From Steroidobacteraceae bacterium (lineage in GTDB: Bacteria; Pseudomonadota; Gammaproteobacteria; Steroidobacterales; Steroidobacteraceae): a stretch of DNA of 64,000 nt. A model generated the notes under the pieces. It ran no database searches and was not told the DNA's origin. It saw nothing but the letters and a program-made list of their open reading frames with translations. Location: the NCBI GenBank assembly GCA_041395505.1, contig JAWLAG010000001.1, positions 930,001 through 994,000 of the forward strand, in the 5' to 3' direction. How positions within the stretch are numbered: the first letter of the stretch is position 1; every line of letters starts with the position of its first letter. The translations under genes were made by a program, and so were the position numbers. This document shows positions 26,385-35,061 of the stretch, piece by piece.

Positions 26385-27303
26385 GGTCGCGCACGGCACG
26401 CTTGGCACGTCGGTCCCAGTCGAGACGCATGACATCAGGACGGGCATAGTGACCGTAGCCGTCAAACCACCACTTCTGCTGCAGGCAGCGATCGAGATCG
26501 ATTTCGGCGCAAACGATGGTTTCCTTCTCACCCGAAACCGGTCCGGCAAGATAGGTGCCGCCCGGTGCGATGATGGCACTGCCGCCCGTCATTTGATAAC
26601 CGCTGCGATCGATCTCGACCTGTGGCATGTTAACGGCGATTTGTTCCGGCGACATCACTTCGCGCGCAACCACGACGAAGCATGCGTTTTCAAATGCGAG
26701 CTGGCGCGTGCATGCATCGACGATGGGATTGAGCCATTCGTAACCTGGCCATAGCGATGCGTGCACCTGTACGCCCAGGCTGCCGACGGCATAACGCGCG
26801 AGCGCCATGTGATGCTCGAAGCAGTTCAAGCCGCCGATGCGACCGCAATCGGTGTCATAGGCTTCGAGGTCCGAACCGTCACCCATTGCCCAGACCATTC
26901 TTTCGGTCAGTGTCGGCATGAGTTTGCGGTGCTTGCCCAGCAGGCGTCCGTCACTGCCAATGTAAACGATGGTGCAATAGATGCTGCCGGCTGCGCGCTC
27001 ATCGCAACCGAAAACCACCGTGCACTGATGCTTCGCAGCCGCCGCCTGTATGCGCTCGGTCTCGGGACCGGGTACGCGGATTGCCTGACGGTTGAATTCC
27101 TGCAGGAAGCCCTGGTATTCGGCAGAGCGAATGGACGTGCCCGCCCAGTATGGATAACCCGGTATCCATGCTTCCGGCAGCACGACGAGCCTTGCGCCCT
27201 CGCGCGCCGCGTCCGCAATTGCCTGCACAGCCTTGTCCGCGCAAGCTGCCGAGTCGTGAACGATGGGCGCCCACTGTACGGCGGCGGCGATGAACTTGGT
27301 CAT
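26377..27303 (-). CDS. Nitrilase-type carbon-nitrogen hydrolase
   Basis: 308 residues with the Glu-Lys-Cys triad of nitrilases: E44 in VLPEAWIPGYPYW, K127 in HRKLMPT, C161 in GGLNCFEHH. The GYPYW stretch and HRKLMPT/NCFEH forms match true nitrilases (nitrile to acid and ammonia, or amide) better than amidases or beta-ureidopropionases. The gene overlaps marR by 4 nt. Given the divergent indole/anthraniloyl-CoA locus, indole-3-acetonitrile or another arylacetonitrile is an attractive substrate, but that is inference. Confidence 0.9.
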   Translation of the reverse strand: MTKFIAAAVQWAPIVHDSAACADKAVQAIADAAREGARLVVLPEAWIPGYPYWAGTSIRSAEYQGFLQEFNRQAIRVPGPETERIQAAAAKHQCTVVFGCDERAAGSIYCTIVYIGSDGRLLGKHRKLMPTLTERMVWAMGDGSDLEAYDTDCGRIGGLNCFEHHMALARYAVGSLGVQVHASLWPGYEWLNPIVDACTRQLAFENACFVVVAREVMSPEQIAVNMPQVEIDRSGYQMTGGSAIIAPGGTYLAGPVSGEKETIVCAEIDLDRCLQQKWWFDGYGHYARPDVMRLDWDRRAKRAVRDRD

Positions 27304-27812
27304 TTGTGTCTGGTCTCCTTGGCGTAGTCGGTCATGGCCACTGGGTTGACGGACGCCAGCCCATCGAACAGTTTGCCGAGCAACGTGACCAGCTCGGAAA
27401 CTTCCGCCGCGGTCAGAGACGCCACCGCCTTGCGGTAGACATCGCTGGCAACATGACGCACCCCGTCGACGGCGCGCTGTCCGTTTGCGGTCAGGTAGAC
27501 ATCGGTCTTGCGCCCGTCGCTCTCTCGTGGCGCGACCCTGACCAGTCGGTCGCGGGCGAGGCGCTGGACGACCCGGGTCATGGTCGACAGCCGCATGGCC
27601 GCAAGCTCCGCGATCTCGGACACGCTGCTTGGCTCGTGCTCATGCACGATCATGAGCGTGCGCCAGCGCGGAATGTCCATATCGATGCGCTTCAATTCGC
27701 GCTCCATGGCCTGCACATAGCGTCCATTGCAGCGCGCCAGGCGATAGAACGGGGAATCGGCGATCCGGAACCTCGTGAATTTCGGGTCGCCACGGGTGCG
27801 GGCGTCGGCCAT
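27300..27812 (-). CDS. MarR family transcriptional regulator
   Basis: 170 residues from ATG 27812. The MarR winged helix is complete: WRTLMIVHEHEPSSVSEIAELAAMRLSTMTRVVQRLARDRLVRVAPRESDGRKTDVYLTANGQRAVD. MarR repressors usually release DNA on binding an aromatic acid or its CoA ester. The gene is divergent from the indolepyruvate-oxidoreductase-like operon, and a perfect 16-bp palindrome lies in the 97-nt gap between them. It therefore probably represses both its own operon and the catabolic operon. Confidence 0.9.
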   Translation of the reverse strand: MADARTRGDPKFTRFRIADSPFYRLARCNGRYVQAMERELKRIDMDIPRWRTLMIVHEHEPSSVSEIAELAAMRLSTMTRVVQRLARDRLVRVAPRESDGRKTDVYLTANGQRAVDGVRHVASDVYRKAVASLTAAEVSELVTLLGKLFDGLASVNPVAMTDYAKETRHK

Positions 27813-27839
27813 CGCGGCAGTATAGGACAAATTCGATTT

Positions 27840-27855
27840 ACGTGAATATTCACGT
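27840..27855 (+). promoter_or_regulatory. Palindromic operator, probably for the MarR regulator
   Basis: ACGTGAATATTCACGT is a perfect 16-bp palindrome placed 27 bp upstream of the marR start and 54 bp upstream of the iorA-like start. Its length, symmetry and location between divergent genes match MarR operators. Binding itself is inferred. Confidence 0.65.
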
Positions 27856-27909
27856 GAGCTACTCTTGGCCCCTGCCGTCTGTTGCGAGTCAAGCCCGAGG
27901 AGAGCCGCC

Positions 27910-30060
27910 ATGGCCGAGCGATCATTTGCCCGGGAGATCGAGTCCCTGCGCTTGCGCGCGGGCGAGCAATTCGAGGGCGAAGGCATCCTCGCGGTCACCA
28001 AGGCGCTGCTGCAATCGGGCGTCGCCTATGTCGGTGGCTACCAGGGGGCGCCCGTATCGCACTTGATGGACGTGCTGGCCGATGCGCGCGGGATACTCGA
28101 TGAACTCGGCGTCAAATTCGAATCGAGCGCGAGCGAGGCGACTGCCGCGGCCATGCTTGCCGCCTCGGTCAACTACCCGGTCCGCGGCGCCGTCACCTGG
28201 AAATCGACCGTCGGCACGAACGTCGCCTCCGATGCGTTGGCCAATCTCGCATCGGCCGGCGTCATCGGCGGCGCGATGGTGATCCTCGGCGAGGACTATG
28301 GCGAGGGCGCCAGCATCATGCAGGAGCGCACGCACGCCTTTGCAATGAAGTCCCAGATGTGGCTGCTCGATCCGCGGCCGAACCTGCCGTCCATCGTGCA
28401 GATGGTCGAGCGAGGTTTCGAATTGTCCGAAGCCAGCCAGACTCCGGTGATGCTGATGCTGCGCATTCGCGCCTGTCACGTCGTCGGGCGTTTCCTCGCC
28501 AAGGACAACAAGCCACCCCGTCATCGGCTCGAGGAGGCGCTCGATAACCCGCGGCGCAGCTTCGAGAAGATCATCCTGCCGCCGTCGACGTTCGCTCAGG
28601 AGCGCAGCAAGATCGAAGAGCGCTGGCCGCGCGCCTGCCGGTTCATTGTCGAGGAGCAGCTGAACGAGTTTTTCAATGCTGATGCTGCGGATGTCGGTAT
28701 CGTGCTGCAAGGCGGCCTGTACAACACCGTGCTGCGTGCGCTCGAGCGCATGGGTCTGGCTGACATTTTCGGCGCAACGCGCGTGCCGCTCTATGTGCTG
28801 AACGTTACCTATCCGCTGATTCCCGAGGAATTCCAGCGCTTCGCGAGCGGCAAACGCGCTTTGCTGATCGTGGAGGAGGGGCAGCCGGAATTCATCGAGC
28901 AGACCGTCAATCAATTCATCAACCGGGCCGGCATGGCGACCCGCGTCATCGGCAAGGGGCCGCTGCCGATGGCCGGCGAATACACGGCGCAGGCGGTACG
29001 TGCGGGCATCGAGAAGTTCCTGGGCGAGCAAGCGCCGCACCTGCTCGCCGGCAGCGCGCCTGCCGCCGATGCCAAAGTGCCGAAGGAGGTACTGGTGCCG
29101 CTCGAGCGCCTGACATCGAAGTTGCCAGCGCGTCCTTCCGGGCTTTGCACAGGCTGCCCGGAGCGGCCGCTGTTTGCATCGATGAAGCTCCTGCAACGCG
29201 AACTTGGAACATTCCACGTGAGTGCGGACATCGGTTGTCACTCCTTCGCCACGCTGCCGCCTTTCGATATTGGCGGCAGCATCATGGGTTATGGCCTCGG
29301 GGCCGCCGGTGGCGCGGCATTCAACGTGGGTCACCACCGACGGCCGATAAGCCTGATGGGCGATGGCGGCTTCTGGCACAACGGCCTCACGAGCGGCATC
29401 GCCAATTCAGTCTTCAATCAGCATGATGGCGTGACCATCATTGTCGACAATGGTTATTCGGCGGCGACCGGTGGGCAGTACATCCCGTCGTCGCATGCCG
29501 AACTTGCTTCGCGCAGTGCCTTGCATTCGATCCAGTCGGCGGTGACAGGGATCGGTGTCAAATGGCTGCGCACGGTGCGCACCTACGACATGCGCGGGAC
29601 CATGCAAGCGCTGCGCGAAGCGCTCAGCACTTCATACCGGGGACCCAAGGTGATCGTTGCGGAAGGCGAGTGCCAGCTCAATCGCCAGCGACGCATCGCA
29701 CCGCAATTGCGCCAGGCTGCCGCGGCGGGACAACGGATCGTCCGGCAGCGCTTCGGTATCGATGAGCTGTTGTGCACGGGGGATCATTCCTGCATCCGGC
29801 TCTCCGGTTGCCCATCTCTCACGATCAAGCAAGGGCCAAATCCGCTTCGCAGCGACCCGATCGCCCACGTCGACAATAGCTGTGTCGGCTGCGGCGTATG
29901 CGGCGAGGTCGCGCATGCGGCGACGCTCTGCCCCTCGTTCTACCGCACGGACGTCATTGTCAATCCGGACTGGCGCGACCGTCTATTGCACTGGGCAAGG
30001 CGCGTGGTCATTGCGGCGCTGCGACCGCGACGCCGGGTCGTTGCCGGCATCGCGCGATGA
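27910..30060 (+). CDS. Indolepyruvate ferredoxin oxidoreductase alpha-like subunit (IorA-like)
   Basis: 716 residues from ATG 27910, with an AGGAG site just upstream. It has the IorA layout: an N-terminal pyrimidine-binding domain (FEGEGILAVTKALLQSGVAYVGGYQGAPVSHLMD), a transketolase-C-like middle, then a TPP domain (CTGCPERPLF, DIGCHSF, MGDGGFWHNG and NGYSAATGGQ). At the end is an Fe-S domain with C658-x2-C661-x2-C664-x9-C674P and a more irregular second Cys set. These enzymes oxidise a 2-oxo acid to an acyl-CoA plus CO2 with ferredoxin. The substrate could be indolepyruvate or, considering the downstream cyclase and anthraniloyl-CoA genes, an aryl-glyoxylate such as isatinate. Confidence 0.88.
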   Translation: MAERSFAREIESLRLRAGEQFEGEGILAVTKALLQSGVAYVGGYQGAPVSHLMDVLADARGILDELGVKFESSASEATAAAMLAASVNYPVRGAVTWKSTVGTNVASDALANLASAGVIGGAMVILGEDYGEGASIMQERTHAFAMKSQMWLLDPRPNLPSIVQMVERGFELSEASQTPVMLMLRIRACHVVGRFLAKDNKPPRHRLEEALDNPRRSFEKIILPPSTFAQERSKIEERWPRACRFIVEEQLNEFFNADAADVGIVLQGGLYNTVLRALERMGLADIFGATRVPLYVLNVTYPLIPEEFQRFASGKRALLIVEEGQPEFIEQTVNQFINRAGMATRVIGKGPLPMAGEYTAQAVRAGIEKFLGEQAPHLLAGSAPAADAKVPKEVLVPLERLTSKLPARPSGLCTGCPERPLFASMKLLQRELGTFHVSADIGCHSFATLPPFDIGGSIMGYGLGAAGGAAFNVGHHRRPISLMGDGGFWHNGLTSGIANSVFNQHDGVTIIVDNGYSAATGGQYIPSSHAELASRSALHSIQSAVTGIGVKWLRTVRTYDMRGTMQALREALSTSYRGPKVIVAEGECQLNRQRRIAPQLRQAAAAGQRIVRQRFGIDELLCTGDHSCIRLSGCPSLTIKQGPNPLRSDPIAHVDNSCVGCGVCGEVAHAATLCPSFYRTDVIVNPDWRDRLLHWARRVVIAALRPRRRVVAGIAR

Positions 30061-31556
30061 CGACCCTGCCGTCACGTCCGGTCACGCTGGCCCTGGCCGC
30101 TCTCGGCGGCCAGGGTGGAGGTGTGGTAAGCGACTGGCTGGTCGCTGCGGCGCGCCGCAGTGGCTGGATTGCACAGGCGACCTCCGTGCCCGGGGTCGCG
30201 CAACGTACTGGCGCGACGATCTATTATCTGGAGTTCTTTCCAGCGAGCGCGCTCGCGGCAGATGGGCGCGAGCCGATCATGGCGCTGATGCCCTGCCCGG
30301 GAGACGTCGACATCGTCGTCGCTTCGGAATTGGCGGAGGCGGGCCGCGCCGCGGTGCGCGGCTTGATCACGCCGGATCGCACGACGGTAATTTGCTCCAC
30401 TCATCGCGACTACACGATTGCCGAGAAAATGGCACCTGGCGATGGCCGCATGCGAAACAGTGAAGTCACCGATACGGTAACGGCTGCCAGCAAGCGGATG
30501 ATTGCCTTCGACATGGCGGCGGCGGCGAACCGAAGTGGCGGCAGGATCAGCGCCGTGCTGCTCGGTGCGATTGCAGGTTCCGATGTACTGCCGTTCGCTC
30601 TCGAGAGCTATCATGATGCGATACGCGAGGCGGGCATCGCGGTCGAACAGAATATCGACGCCTTCACGCAGGGCCTGAATCAGGCTCGACAAAATGGCGC
30701 CGCTCAAGTGCAGGACAACGCGCCGGAGGTACCGACCGCGCCCGAACTACCTGCACAGCTTGCGAAGCGAATCGGCGAGCAGTTTCCGCAGCCGCTGCGC
30801 CCCGTACTCGCGACAGCGGCCGGCTGGCTGATCGGCTACCAGGATGAGCGTTACGCCGGTGAATTCCTCGATCGATTGCTGCCGATCGCGAGGATCGATG
30901 CCACTGCCGGGAACGATCACGCCCTTAGTCTCGCCGTTGCGCGGGGCCTGGCCCTGTGGATGTGTTTCGAAGACACCATCCGCGTGGCCGATGTAAAGCT
31001 GAGCGCAGAGCGACTGCAGAACCTCCGCTCACAGAGCAGGGTCGGCGCGGGTGAACTGTTGCAGGTCAGTGAGTTCCTGAAGCCGCGCGTTGAGGAAATA
31101 CTCGGTACGCTTCCGGCAGGTCTTGCGCTCGCGCTGCAGCGGCGAGCGGCGTTCGTCGATTGGTTCGCCCGCCACGCCGAGGGCCGCCAGATCCGTAGCG
31201 ACACGGTGAGCGGCTTCCTGCTGCTGCGCGTGATCGCGGCAATGCGCCGCTGGCGCAGACGCACGCTGCGCTATCGACAGGAGACGGCGCGCATGAACGC
31301 CTGGCTCGAACAGGTCGTCGAGGAAGCGCAGCGAAATTACCCGCTGGCGGTGGAATTGGCCGCGAACCAGCGCCTCGTCAAGGGCTATGGTGATACCCAC
31401 GAGCGCGGCTGGCAGCATTTTGAGTTGCTTGCGCTCGAGGCACGGCGCATTCGCGGCCGCCCGGATGCGGCAAGGCGGATCTCATTGCTGCGCGCTGCCG
31501 CGTTGAGTGATGACAACGGCGCGAGTTTTCGCAATCTCTTGCACGATTCGCATTAG
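30057..31556 (+). CDS. Indolepyruvate oxidoreductase beta-like subunit (IorB-like, extended)
   Basis: 499 residues from ATG 30057, overlapping the alpha gene by 4 nt. The first 200 residues are the gamma/beta domain of 2-oxoacid ferredoxin oxidoreductases: LALAALGGQGGGVVSDWLVAAARRSG, VPGVAQRTGATIYYLEF, VDIVVASELAEAGRAAVRGL. The remaining 300 residues form an alpha-helical extension, much longer than archaeal IorB (about 200). Such long forms occur in proteobacterial fused or aerobic-type systems. It works with the preceding subunit. No ferredoxin gene is adjacent. Confidence 0.87.
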   Translation: MTTLPSRPVTLALAALGGQGGGVVSDWLVAAARRSGWIAQATSVPGVAQRTGATIYYLEFFPASALAADGREPIMALMPCPGDVDIVVASELAEAGRAAVRGLITPDRTTVICSTHRDYTIAEKMAPGDGRMRNSEVTDTVTAASKRMIAFDMAAAANRSGGRISAVLLGAIAGSDVLPFALESYHDAIREAGIAVEQNIDAFTQGLNQARQNGAAQVQDNAPEVPTAPELPAQLAKRIGEQFPQPLRPVLATAAGWLIGYQDERYAGEFLDRLLPIARIDATAGNDHALSLAVARGLALWMCFEDTIRVADVKLSAERLQNLRSQSRVGAGELLQVSEFLKPRVEEILGTLPAGLALALQRRAAFVDWFARHAEGRQIRSDTVSGFLLLRVIAAMRRWRRRTLRYRQETARMNAWLEQVVEEAQRNYPLAVELAANQRLVKGYGDTHERGWQHFELLALEARRIRGRPDAARRISLLRAAALSDDNGASFRNLLHDSH

Positions 31557-31574
31557 CAAACGCAGGAGCGTGGG

Positions 31575-32900
31575 ATGAAAAAATACGCGAACAATCCGGC
31601 CGCCATACGCGCCCTGGTGCGCGACACCGAAGTTCACCGCGATCTGTATATCAGCGAGGAACTTTTCGAACTCGAGATGCAGCATTTCTGGCGCAACGCC
31701 TGGATCTATCTCGGCCATGAGAGCCAGGTCCCCAAGGCGGGTGACTTCTACACTACCGAGATCGTGCGCCAGCCACTGATCATGCTGCGTGGCAGTGATG
31801 GCAAACTGCGCGTTCTGTTCAACCGCTGCGCGCACAAGGGCGCCAAGGTCGTCAATGCGGTCGGTGGCAATGCGAGTCCGGCACTGCGCTGTCCCTACCA
31901 TGGCTGGACGTTCAAGCTGGACGGTAGCCTGCGCACCGTACCGCTGAAAGGCGGCTACGAAGGTACTGGGTTCGACAGCTGTGAGTCCAATCGTGGGATG
32001 CGCGAAGTGCCCCATGTACGCAACTACCGAGGCTTCGTGTTCATCAAATTCTCGGATGCCGGCATGGATTTCGACGAATACTTCGGCGAGGCCCTGACGT
32101 CGATCGACAACATGGTGGACAGATCTCCGGAGGGCCGGCTGGAGATCGCCGGTGGCGTGCTGCGCTACATGCACGATTGCAACTGGAAGATGTTCGTCGA
32201 GAACCTGAACGATGCCATGCACCCGATGGTTGCGCACGAGTCATCGGCCGGCACCGCGAAATCGATCTGGTCACGGCAACCCGAAGGCACGCCGATGCCG
32301 ATGGTGGTGGAGCAATTCGTGCCGTTCGTCAACGGCTATGACTTCTTCGAGAAGATGGGTGTGCAAATCTATCCCAATGGCCACAGCTACAGCGGCGTCA
32401 AGTTTTCAATCCACTCGAATTATTCTGCGGTGGGGGAGTACGAGCGGCGCATGAGCGACGCCTACGGCGAAGAGCGCGCCCGCAAGATCCTCGGCGAGGC
32501 ACGTCACAATACCGTCTACTATCCGAGCCTCACCATCAAGGGCGCGATCCAGGCAATCCGCGTTGCGCGGCCGATCGCCCACGACAAGACACTACTCGAG
32601 AGCTGGACATTCCGCCTGGCCGGCGCGCCCGCCGAAATCCTGGAGCGTACCGTCACGTACTCGCGCCTGATCAACGCGCCGACGTCGGTCGTGGGCCATG
32701 ACGACCTGCTTTGCTACCGCGCGATACAGCGCGGGCTGGAATCAGAGCCACTCGAATGGATCAGCCTGCATCGCAATTGGTCGCCATCGGAGCGTGATTC
32801 AATCGCGGGCGTGCACAATGGCACGAGTGAGGTATCCATGCGTGGTCAGTTTCGCGCCTGGCGGCAACTCATGCTGGCATCCATGGAGCAGGCGTCATGA
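31575..32900 (+). CDS. Rieske aromatic-ring-hydroxylating dioxygenase, alpha subunit
   Basis: 441 residues. The Rieske [2Fe-2S] ligands are C85-x-H87 (NRCAHKGAK) and C106-x2-H109 (RCPYHGW). The catalytic iron site is ENLNDAMHPMVAH with H216 and H221, and bridging D213; the usual Tyr before the first His is Met. It oxygenates an aromatic ring. A ribosome site (GGAG) precedes ATG 31575. The beta subunit overlaps downstream, but no ferredoxin or reductase gene is visible in the operon. In this setting an indole-ring or aminoaryl substrate is likely. Confidence 0.92.
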   Translation: MKKYANNPAAIRALVRDTEVHRDLYISEELFELEMQHFWRNAWIYLGHESQVPKAGDFYTTEIVRQPLIMLRGSDGKLRVLFNRCAHKGAKVVNAVGGNASPALRCPYHGWTFKLDGSLRTVPLKGGYEGTGFDSCESNRGMREVPHVRNYRGFVFIKFSDAGMDFDEYFGEALTSIDNMVDRSPEGRLEIAGGVLRYMHDCNWKMFVENLNDAMHPMVAHESSAGTAKSIWSRQPEGTPMPMVVEQFVPFVNGYDFFEKMGVQIYPNGHSYSGVKFSIHSNYSAVGEYERRMSDAYGEERARKILGEARHNTVYYPSLTIKGAIQAIRVARPIAHDKTLLESWTFRLAGAPAEILERTVTYSRLINAPTSVVGHDDLLCYRAIQRGLESEPLEWISLHRNWSPSERDSIAGVHNGTSEVSMRGQFRAWRQLMLASMEQAS

Positions 32901-33382
32901 GCGCGAAAAAATTTCCCGCCAGCGAGGATCTCGTCAATTTCGTATACGACGAGGCGCGACTGATCGACGAAAAGCGCCTCGACGAGTGGTTCGACCTGTT
33001 CACTGACGATGCCCGTTACTGGATGCCGCTGACGCGCGGCCAGCCAGATGGCGAGCAGCACACGTCACTTTTCTATGAGGACAAGTTGTTGTTGCAAGTG
33101 CGTATCGAGCGGCTCAACGCCAGGCGCGCGCCCGCGCAACAGCAACCGAGTTTTTGCCAGCATGTGCTGCAGCAGCCACGCATCGAGTCAACCTCGGATG
33201 ACAGCTGGAAACTGCGCACACCCTTTATATACGTGGAGACCCAGCTCGATGAGCAGGTCGTGCTGGCGGGAATCGCCTGGCACTCATTGTGTGTTGTCGA
33301 CGGCCGCTTGCGCATGCGTCAGAAACGCGTGGACCTGGTCAACTGCGATGCCGCGTTCCCATCGATCCAATTGTTTCCATGA
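32897..33382 (+). CDS. Ring-hydroxylating dioxygenase, beta subunit
   Basis: 161 residues, overlapping the alpha gene by ATGA. It has the NTF2-like beta-subunit pattern: FVYDEARLIDEKRLDEWFDLFTDDARYWMPLTR near the N-terminus and a C-terminal WHSLCVVDGRLRMRQKRVDLVNCDAAF. The beta subunit stabilises the alpha3beta3 hexamer and has no metal. Length is slightly short of the usual 160-190. Confidence 0.9.
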   Translation: MSAKKFPASEDLVNFVYDEARLIDEKRLDEWFDLFTDDARYWMPLTRGQPDGEQHTSLFYEDKLLLQVRIERLNARRAPAQQQPSFCQHVLQQPRIESTSDDSWKLRTPFIYVETQLDEQVVLAGIAWHSLCVVDGRLRMRQKRVDLVNCDAAFPSIQLFP

Positions 33383-35061
33383 ATGCACCTAAGCATTCGC
33401 TATGGCACGAGAGCCCCTACCAAGCGCTGCGCGCAATCGCGCAGGAGTTCCCGACACATGATTGCCTGCAGGTGTTACCCGAGACCGCGAGGATCTACGA
33501 CATACCATCCGGTGCAATCAGTTACCGCGAGCAATTTGAGCGTGTAGAACACCTGCGTCGCTGGTACGAGCGAGCGAATCTTGGCGCAGGCGATCGCGTC
33601 GGGTTGATGTTGGAGAACAGGCCCCAGTTTCACAGTCACTGGTTCGCCTTGAATGCTCTCGGAGTATCGGTCGTGCCGCTCAACGTCGATTGGCGCAGCG
33701 CCGAACTCGAGTACGTTCTCGCCCACAGTGAAGTCGCAATCGTCATCGCCCTGGATTCGCGACGAGACGTGATTGCATCCGCCGCCGCCGCCGCGGGGCG
33801 CGAGCGGCTGCAAGTGGTCGCGCTCTCGGAGGCACCCGATGGCACGCAGGCCGAGGCTAACGCGGCCGCATTGCGTCCATTGCGCGAGACGGCTCCAGCG
33901 CCTGCGCGGCCAGTGAGCCAGTGCGAATGTGCGCTCCTTTATACCTCCGGTACGACCGGCCGACCCAAGGGCTGTATCCTCAGCAACGAATATTATGTCT
34001 GGGCAGGTCAGTGGTATGTATCGCTCGAGGATCTGGTCACCGTCCGGCGTGGCGCAGAGCGTATGCTCTCGCCCCTGCCATTGACCCACATGAATGCGAT
34101 GGCCGTCTCCAGCATGTGCATGCTGCTCGCGGGCGGCTGCCTGATCCTTCTGGATCGTTTCCACCCATCGAGCTGGTGGTCGAGCGTGCATGAATCCGGC
34201 GCAACGATCGTGCACTATCTCGGCGTCATGCCGGCCATGTTGCTCGGTGCGACTGCCACGGACGAGGACAGGAATCACGCCGTGCGCTTCGGATTTGGCG
34301 CGGGTGTCAATCCGGCTCAGCATGCGCCGTTCGAGCAGCGTTTCGGTTTTCCGCTGATCGAGGCCTGGGCAATGACCGAGACCGGCAGCGGCGCCGTGGT
34401 CATTGCCAATCACGAGCCGCGTCACGTGGGCCAGGCTTGTTTCGGTAGACCGGGGAGCGAAGTGCAAACGCGCATCATCGACGAGGGTGGTGCTGATGCA
34501 GATCCGGGTGCTCCCGGCGAATTGCTGGTGCGTCATGCCGGCGAGGATCCGCGTTTCGGTTTCTTCACCGGTTACCTCAAAGACAAGACCGCGACAGACC
34601 ATGCCTGGCAGGACGGCTGGTTCCACACCGGCGATGTCGTGCGCCAGGACGCCGATGGGCTCATGTATTTCATCGACCGGCGCAAGAACGTGATCCGCCG
34701 CAGCGGTGAGAACATCTCGGCTGTCGAGGTCGAAACCGTGCTGGTGCAGCACCCGAAGATCGCGGCGGTGGGTGTGACGGCCGTACCGGATGCGGTTCGC
34801 GGTGATGAGGTGTTCGCCTGCATAGTCGTTCGCGATGCAGCGCCGACCCGCGAACTGGCGGATGAGATCGTGCGCTTTGCGCTCGCAAGGCTTGCCTATT
34901 ACAAGCCGCCGGGCTACGTGCAGTTCTGCGCCGATCTGCCGCGTACCGCAACGCAGAAAGTCCAACGCGCCGCATTGCGTGCAGCGGCGCTCGAAGCGCT
35001 GCATGCGGGTCTTGCGCATGACCTCACTGCGCTGAAGAAGCGCGACGCCAGCACCGCATGA
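33379..35061 (+). CDS. AMP-forming acyl/aryl-CoA ligase
   Basis: 560 residues from ATG 33379, overlapping the beta subunit stop by ATGA. Adenylate-forming motifs are LLYTSGTTGRPKGCILS (P-loop), AWAMTETGSGAV (A5), GWFHTGDVVRQDADGLMYFIDRRKNVIRRSGENISAVEVE (A7-A8) and a C-terminal Lys region RTATQKVQR (A10). It activates a carboxylic acid with ATP and CoA. The overall shape is close to CaiC-type or medium-chain ligases. Within this operon its substrate is presumably an aromatic or arylaliphatic acid. Confidence 0.9.
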   Translation: MNAPKHSLWHESPYQALRAIAQEFPTHDCLQVLPETARIYDIPSGAISYREQFERVEHLRRWYERANLGAGDRVGLMLENRPQFHSHWFALNALGVSVVPLNVDWRSAELEYVLAHSEVAIVIALDSRRDVIASAAAAAGRERLQVVALSEAPDGTQAEANAAALRPLRETAPAPARPVSQCECALLYTSGTTGRPKGCILSNEYYVWAGQWYVSLEDLVTVRRGAERMLSPLPLTHMNAMAVSSMCMLLAGGCLILLDRFHPSSWWSSVHESGATIVHYLGVMPAMLLGATATDEDRNHAVRFGFGAGVNPAQHAPFEQRFGFPLIEAWAMTETGSGAVVIANHEPRHVGQACFGRPGSEVQTRIIDEGGADADPGAPGELLVRHAGEDPRFGFFTGYLKDKTATDHAWQDGWFHTGDVVRQDADGLMYFIDRRKNVIRRSGENISAVEVETVLVQHPKIAAVGVTAVPDAVRGDEVFACIVVRDAAPTRELADEIVRFALARLAYYKPPGYVQFCADLPRTATQKVQRAALRAAALEALHAGLAHDLTALKKRDASTA

